A DNA stretch of 64,000 bases from Cacajao melanocephalus. Lineage: Eukaryota > Chordata > Mammalia > Primates > Pitheciidae. The stretch covers positions 1-64,000 of the forward strand of contig CAUYLG010070462.1 in NCBI GenBank assembly GCA_963573385.1. The letters are read 5' to 3'. Under the pieces are notes generated by a model. The model did no database searches. It was not told the DNA's origin and saw only the letters and a program-made list of their open reading frames with translations. Both the position numbers and the translations under genes were made by a program. This document shows positions 63,421 through 64,000 of this stretch, one piece after another (position 1 is the stretch's first letter; the number at the start of each line of letters is the position of its first letter).

Positions 63421-64000
63421 TATGAAGAGATTGAAACCCTGAACAGACCAATATTGTGCTTTGAAACTGAATCAGCAATAATGTTAAAAAAATACCAATC
63501 AAGAAATGCAGTGGATCAGATTCTACTGAAGCTATTCCAAAAAACTGAGAATGAGCTCCTTCTTAAGTCAGTCTATGCGGCCAGCATCAGCCTGATACCA
63601 AAATTTGGCAGGAACACAACAACAAAAAAGAAAACTTCAGGTCAATATCCCTTATAAACATACTTGCAAAAATCTTCAACAAAATACTAGCAAGCCAAAT
63701 CCAGCAGCACATCAAAAAGTTAACACACCATGATCAAGTAGGCTTTATTCCTGGGATTCAAGGCTGGTTCAACATATGCATATCAATAAGTGTGTTTCAT
63801 CACATAAACAGAATCAAAAGCAAAAAAATATGATCCTCTCAATAGATGTAGTAAAACATTCAATAATATCCAACATCCCTTTATAACAAGAACTCTCAAC
63901 AAACTAGGCATGCAGGAAAGATTCCTCAAAATAGTGAGTCATCAGTGATAAACCAATAGCGAACATCATATTGAAAGGGTAAAAGCTGGAAACATTTCTC

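Larger units (their letters stand above)
61151..64000 (+). mobile_element. L1 (L1PB/L1MA-like) with 5' end present, internal deletion, cut by window edge
   Basis: The 5' end GAAGATGGCTGACTAGACAT is the canonical L1 start. 5'UTR to about 62450, ORF1 to about 63420 (AATTTATGACTCCTTGGCAT, CATGCAAATTCAAGAAATAC, TCAGCATCCTTGAAAAAAAA, AAACTAAACTTCATAAGTGA). At 63420 the text jumps from the ORF1 end into the RT region of ORF2 (CCTGAACAGACCAATATTGT), so ORF1's last part, the spacer and the endonuclease domain are missing. RT text then runs to the edge (CACCATGATCAAGTAGGCTT, GGATTCAAGGCTGGTTCAAC). Stops throughout. Confidence 0.88.

Overview
The window is primate, almost certainly human or great-ape, nuclear DNA. 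The evidence is dimeric Alu SINEs of the J and S types (eight copies), primate-type and older mammalian L1 LINEs, MaLR retrovirus-like LTRs (MLT1, MST), ERVL/MLT2 remnants, Tigger and hAT-Charlie DNA transposons, and ancient MIR and L2 copies. It is AT-rich and I saw no CpG-island-like stretch. I found no intact protein-coding gene, no recognisable exon set, no structural RNA gene and no CRISPR array. The prokaryote-style open reading frames in it are chance frames or shadows of repeats. The window is best read as intergenic or deep-intronic sequence.

Layout. 0-9.2 kb: AT-rich tract, an Alu, two minus-strand L1 pieces, a hAT element, an antisense ERVL pol remnant (RT and RNase H regions), a minus-strand L1 tail holding two Alus and a MER2, another L1 piece and a probable solo LTR. 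9.2-21.4 kb: mostly unassigned DNA with two MLT1 LTRs, two MIRs (one split by an L1 with an unusually long, about 53 bp target-site duplication), two Alus and a near-perfect 94 bp hairpin. 21.4-28.8 kb: L1-dominated, with an old L1 ORF1 (split by an Alu and a CTTT tract), then a long decayed L1 from 5'UTR to most of ORF2 (holding an MLT2 LTR fragment), then an MST LTR with internal sequence and a hAT element.

28.8-36.4 kb: local duplications (a roughly 325 bp pair about 95% identical by eye, a more diverged 137 bp pair, and a 92 bp tandem unit), an MLT1 LTR, and one processed pseudogene of the transcription/nascent-chain factor BTF3 whose 3'UTR is split by an Alu. 36.4-61.1 kb: unassigned DNA with L2, Alu, L1 and Tigger copies; 45.5-51.3 kb is the most repeat-poor block. 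61.15 kb to the right edge: an L1 with its 5' end preserved but an internal deletion.

Nothing here forms a gene system. The main content is transposon stratigraphy plus several hairpins and short duplications that known families do not explain. Repeat names come from recognising consensus-like wording by eye, so subfamily names and exact edges are approximate; percent identities are hand counts.
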